From Pseudooceanicola pacificus (GTDB lineage Bacteria; Pseudomonadota; Alphaproteobacteria; Rhodobacterales; Rhodobacteraceae), in NCBI RefSeq assembly GCF_009789075.1, contig NZ_WNXQ01000008.1:1-64000 (forward strand): 64,000 nucleotides of DNA, given 5' to 3'. Below are positions 63,127 through 64,000 of the stretch, one piece after another. Numbering within the stretch: position 1 is the stretch's first letter; each line of letters opens with the position of its first letter. A model generated the notes under the pieces. It was given only the letters and a program-made list of their open reading frames with translations. It did no database searches and was not told the origin of the DNA. The position numbers were made by a program, and so were the translations under genes.

Positions 63127-63453
63127 ATGTATCTTGCGATGAACCGATTCACCGTACCGCTGGAGAATGCCGCCGAATTCGAAGAGCTTTGGCTGACGCG
63201 CGAAAGCCGTCTTCGGGACATGGACGGTTTCGTGTCGTTCCACATGCTGAAAGGACCCGAGAGCGAGGGCTCCATTCTCTATGCCTCGCACACCGTCTGG
63301 CAGTCCGAAGCGCATTTCCGTTCCTGGACCACCAGCGAGGAATTCCGCGCCTCGCATGCCCGCGCGGGCCAAAGCCGCAAGCTGCATGAAGGCGCCCCGC
63401 GTTTCGAAGGCTTCACCGCGATCCAGCACATCGACGCCCTGCAATCCGCATGA
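63127..63453 (+). CDS. Antibiotic-biosynthesis-monooxygenase-type haem-degrading protein
   Basis: A 108-residue ferredoxin-like dimeric ABM-fold protein: NRFTVPLENAAEFEELW, RLRDMDGFVSFHMLKG, YASHTVWQSEAHFRSWT. These features match IsdG/HmoA-type haem monooxygenases, which open haem non-canonically to free iron. Located in the haem operon, this is the likely haem-degrading enzyme, alongside HmuS. TGAGGAG precedes the ATG. Confidence 0.83.
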   Translation: MYLAMNRFTVPLENAAEFEELWLTRESRLRDMDGFVSFHMLKGPESEGSILYASHTVWQSEAHFRSWTTSEEFRASHARAGQSRKLHEGAPRFEGFTAIQHIDALQSA

Positions 63454-63572
63454 GGCCCGTACTCACCCGTTCGGCAACCGGCTCTTCTTTCCTGAACGAT
63501 CCCGGGCGTCATGACCGGCACGTCCGACACCGCGGCCCTGCGCCCCAGGTCCCGACAGAAAGGGAATGCATC

Positions 63573-63743
63573 GTGACGACAACCGAGCCACCGGCAGACG
63601 CCCCGCGGCCTGCCAAGGCCAGCAACACCTGGCGTGAGATCGTGCAATCCGGTGCCGTATGTGCTCGGATCGAGGGGGTCTCGCTTGAATTCCTGATCGA
63701 CTTTCAGCGCGACCGCCTGTGCATCGCGGGAGAGGGTCGATGA
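63573..63743 (+). CDS. Unknown 56-residue protein in the haem operon
   Basis: Start GTG at 63573 with AAAGGGAA upstream; ends by overlapping hemP with ATGA, so it is very probably translated. The sequence has a Pro/Ala-rich start, one cysteine (SGAVCARIEGV) and another near the C-terminus (DRLCIAGEG). I do not recognise the family. The Cys residues could bind haem or metal, as the position in the operon hints. Confidence 0.65.
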   Translation: MTTTEPPADAPRPAKASNTWREIVQSGAVCARIEGVSLEFLIDFQRDRLCIAGEGR

Positions 63744-63913
63744 GCCTGATGCAGAACCTGCCGCCCGCCAGTTCCATCGACCGGACCGACGACCCGGCGA
63801 CCTACGACGCCCGCGACCTGATCCGCAATGGCATCCAGGCCCATATCGTGCTGGATGGCCAGACCTACACCCTGCGCATCACCCGCACTGGCAAGCTGAT
63901 CCTGACCAAATGA
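63740..63913 (+). CDS. hemP: Hemin uptake protein HemP
   Basis: A 57-residue HemP/HmuP-family protein with the characteristic C-terminus YTLRITRTGKLILTK. Members are regulators or accessory factors of haem uptake genes and typically sit in hmu operons. The ATG at 63740 overlaps the preceding small gene, and its stop overlaps the next ATG. Confidence 0.9.
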   Translation: MSLMQNLPPASSIDRTDDPATYDARDLIRNGIQAHIVLDGQTYTLRITRTGKLILTK

Positions 63914-64000
63914 CCCGTGCCGCTCATACCGCTGGGGCCGGCGTGGTAGGCCGACTGACCGACATTGCGCCCTGGGAAGCCGAGCTGATCATGTCCATAC
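63910..64000 (+). CDS. Partial gene downstream of hemP
   Basis: An ATG at 63910 overlaps the hemP TGA (ATGA) and the frame stays open to the window end, giving 30 residues with LTDIAPWEAELIMSI. Coupling to hemP suggests a further member of the haem operon. Too short to identify. Confidence 0.55.
   Translation, partial: MTRAAHTAGAGVVGRLTDIAPWEAELIMSI

Overview
The window is GC-rich DNA from an alphaproteobacterium, most likely a Rhodobacterales (Roseobacter/Paracoccus-type) strain, and it lies on a repABC plasmid or chromid. The evidence is a complete repA-repB-repC operon on the minus strand with its antisense-RNA gap and parS-like palindromes, many TRAP transporters, and an hmu haem operon ending in hemP. 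Taxonomy is inferred from gene content only.

Layout. 1-2472: a decayed edge with an anti-sigma-factor fragment, an intact Fic-family gene whose start codon sits inside a perfect 12-bp-arm palindrome, and a frameshifted IS6-type transposase remnant. 2473-6497: the repABC replicon. 6498-19504: a LysR regulator divergent from a thirteen-kilobase catabolic operon with two hydroxyquinol-type intradiol dioxygenases, an MhqO/PcpA-like ring-cleaving dioxygenase with an MhqD-like serine hydrolase, maleylacetate reductase, a five-gene Liv-type ABC importer, a TfdB-like flavin monooxygenase and an alpha/beta hydrolase. The predicted flow is phenol to hydroxyquinol/hydroquinone to maleylacetate to 3-oxoadipate. 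19523-23189: an IclR regulator with a GctAB/IpdAB-like CoA-transferase pair and a CaiB-type CoA-transferase. 23559-31583: TRAP transporter (fused QM), single-domain flavin monooxygenase, GntR regulator, cytoplasmic BisC-type molybdoenzyme and an AhpD-like protein. 32112-33320: an enolase-superfamily enzyme; a shared TTGCATACAA-type box links it to the preceding block. 33593-34622: a GNAT gene, a GNAT fragment and a tandem-repeat small protein.

35114-42593: TRAP transporter P-Q-M, GntR, a FAH-family hydrolase, then (opposite strand) a BKACE enzyme and a TRAP Q-M pair that has no P gene beside it. 42725-49970: a second ring-cleavage operon between two IclR genes: extradiol (VOC) dioxygenase, FAH-family hydrolase, flavin monooxygenase, quinone-oxidoreductase-like MDR and a beta-class GST. 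This resembles the order of steps in gentisate breakdown (cleavage, isomerisation, hydrolysis) but with an unrelated dioxygenase. The left IclR gene appears to start at ATT. 50166-54639: a cytoplasmic sulfatase with a TRAP transporter. 55091-56134: an orphan TRAP binding protein. 56324-64000: haem acquisition (TonB receptor, HmuS, HmuTUV, ChaN-like, haem-degrading ABM monooxygenase, an unknown 56-residue protein, HemP and the start of one more gene).

Taken together, this is a plasmid-borne catabolic island organised as at least five import-plus-catabolism modules, each with its own local regulator, followed by an iron/haem module that could supply the many non-haem iron and flavin enzymes. 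Substrates cannot be assigned from sequence alone.
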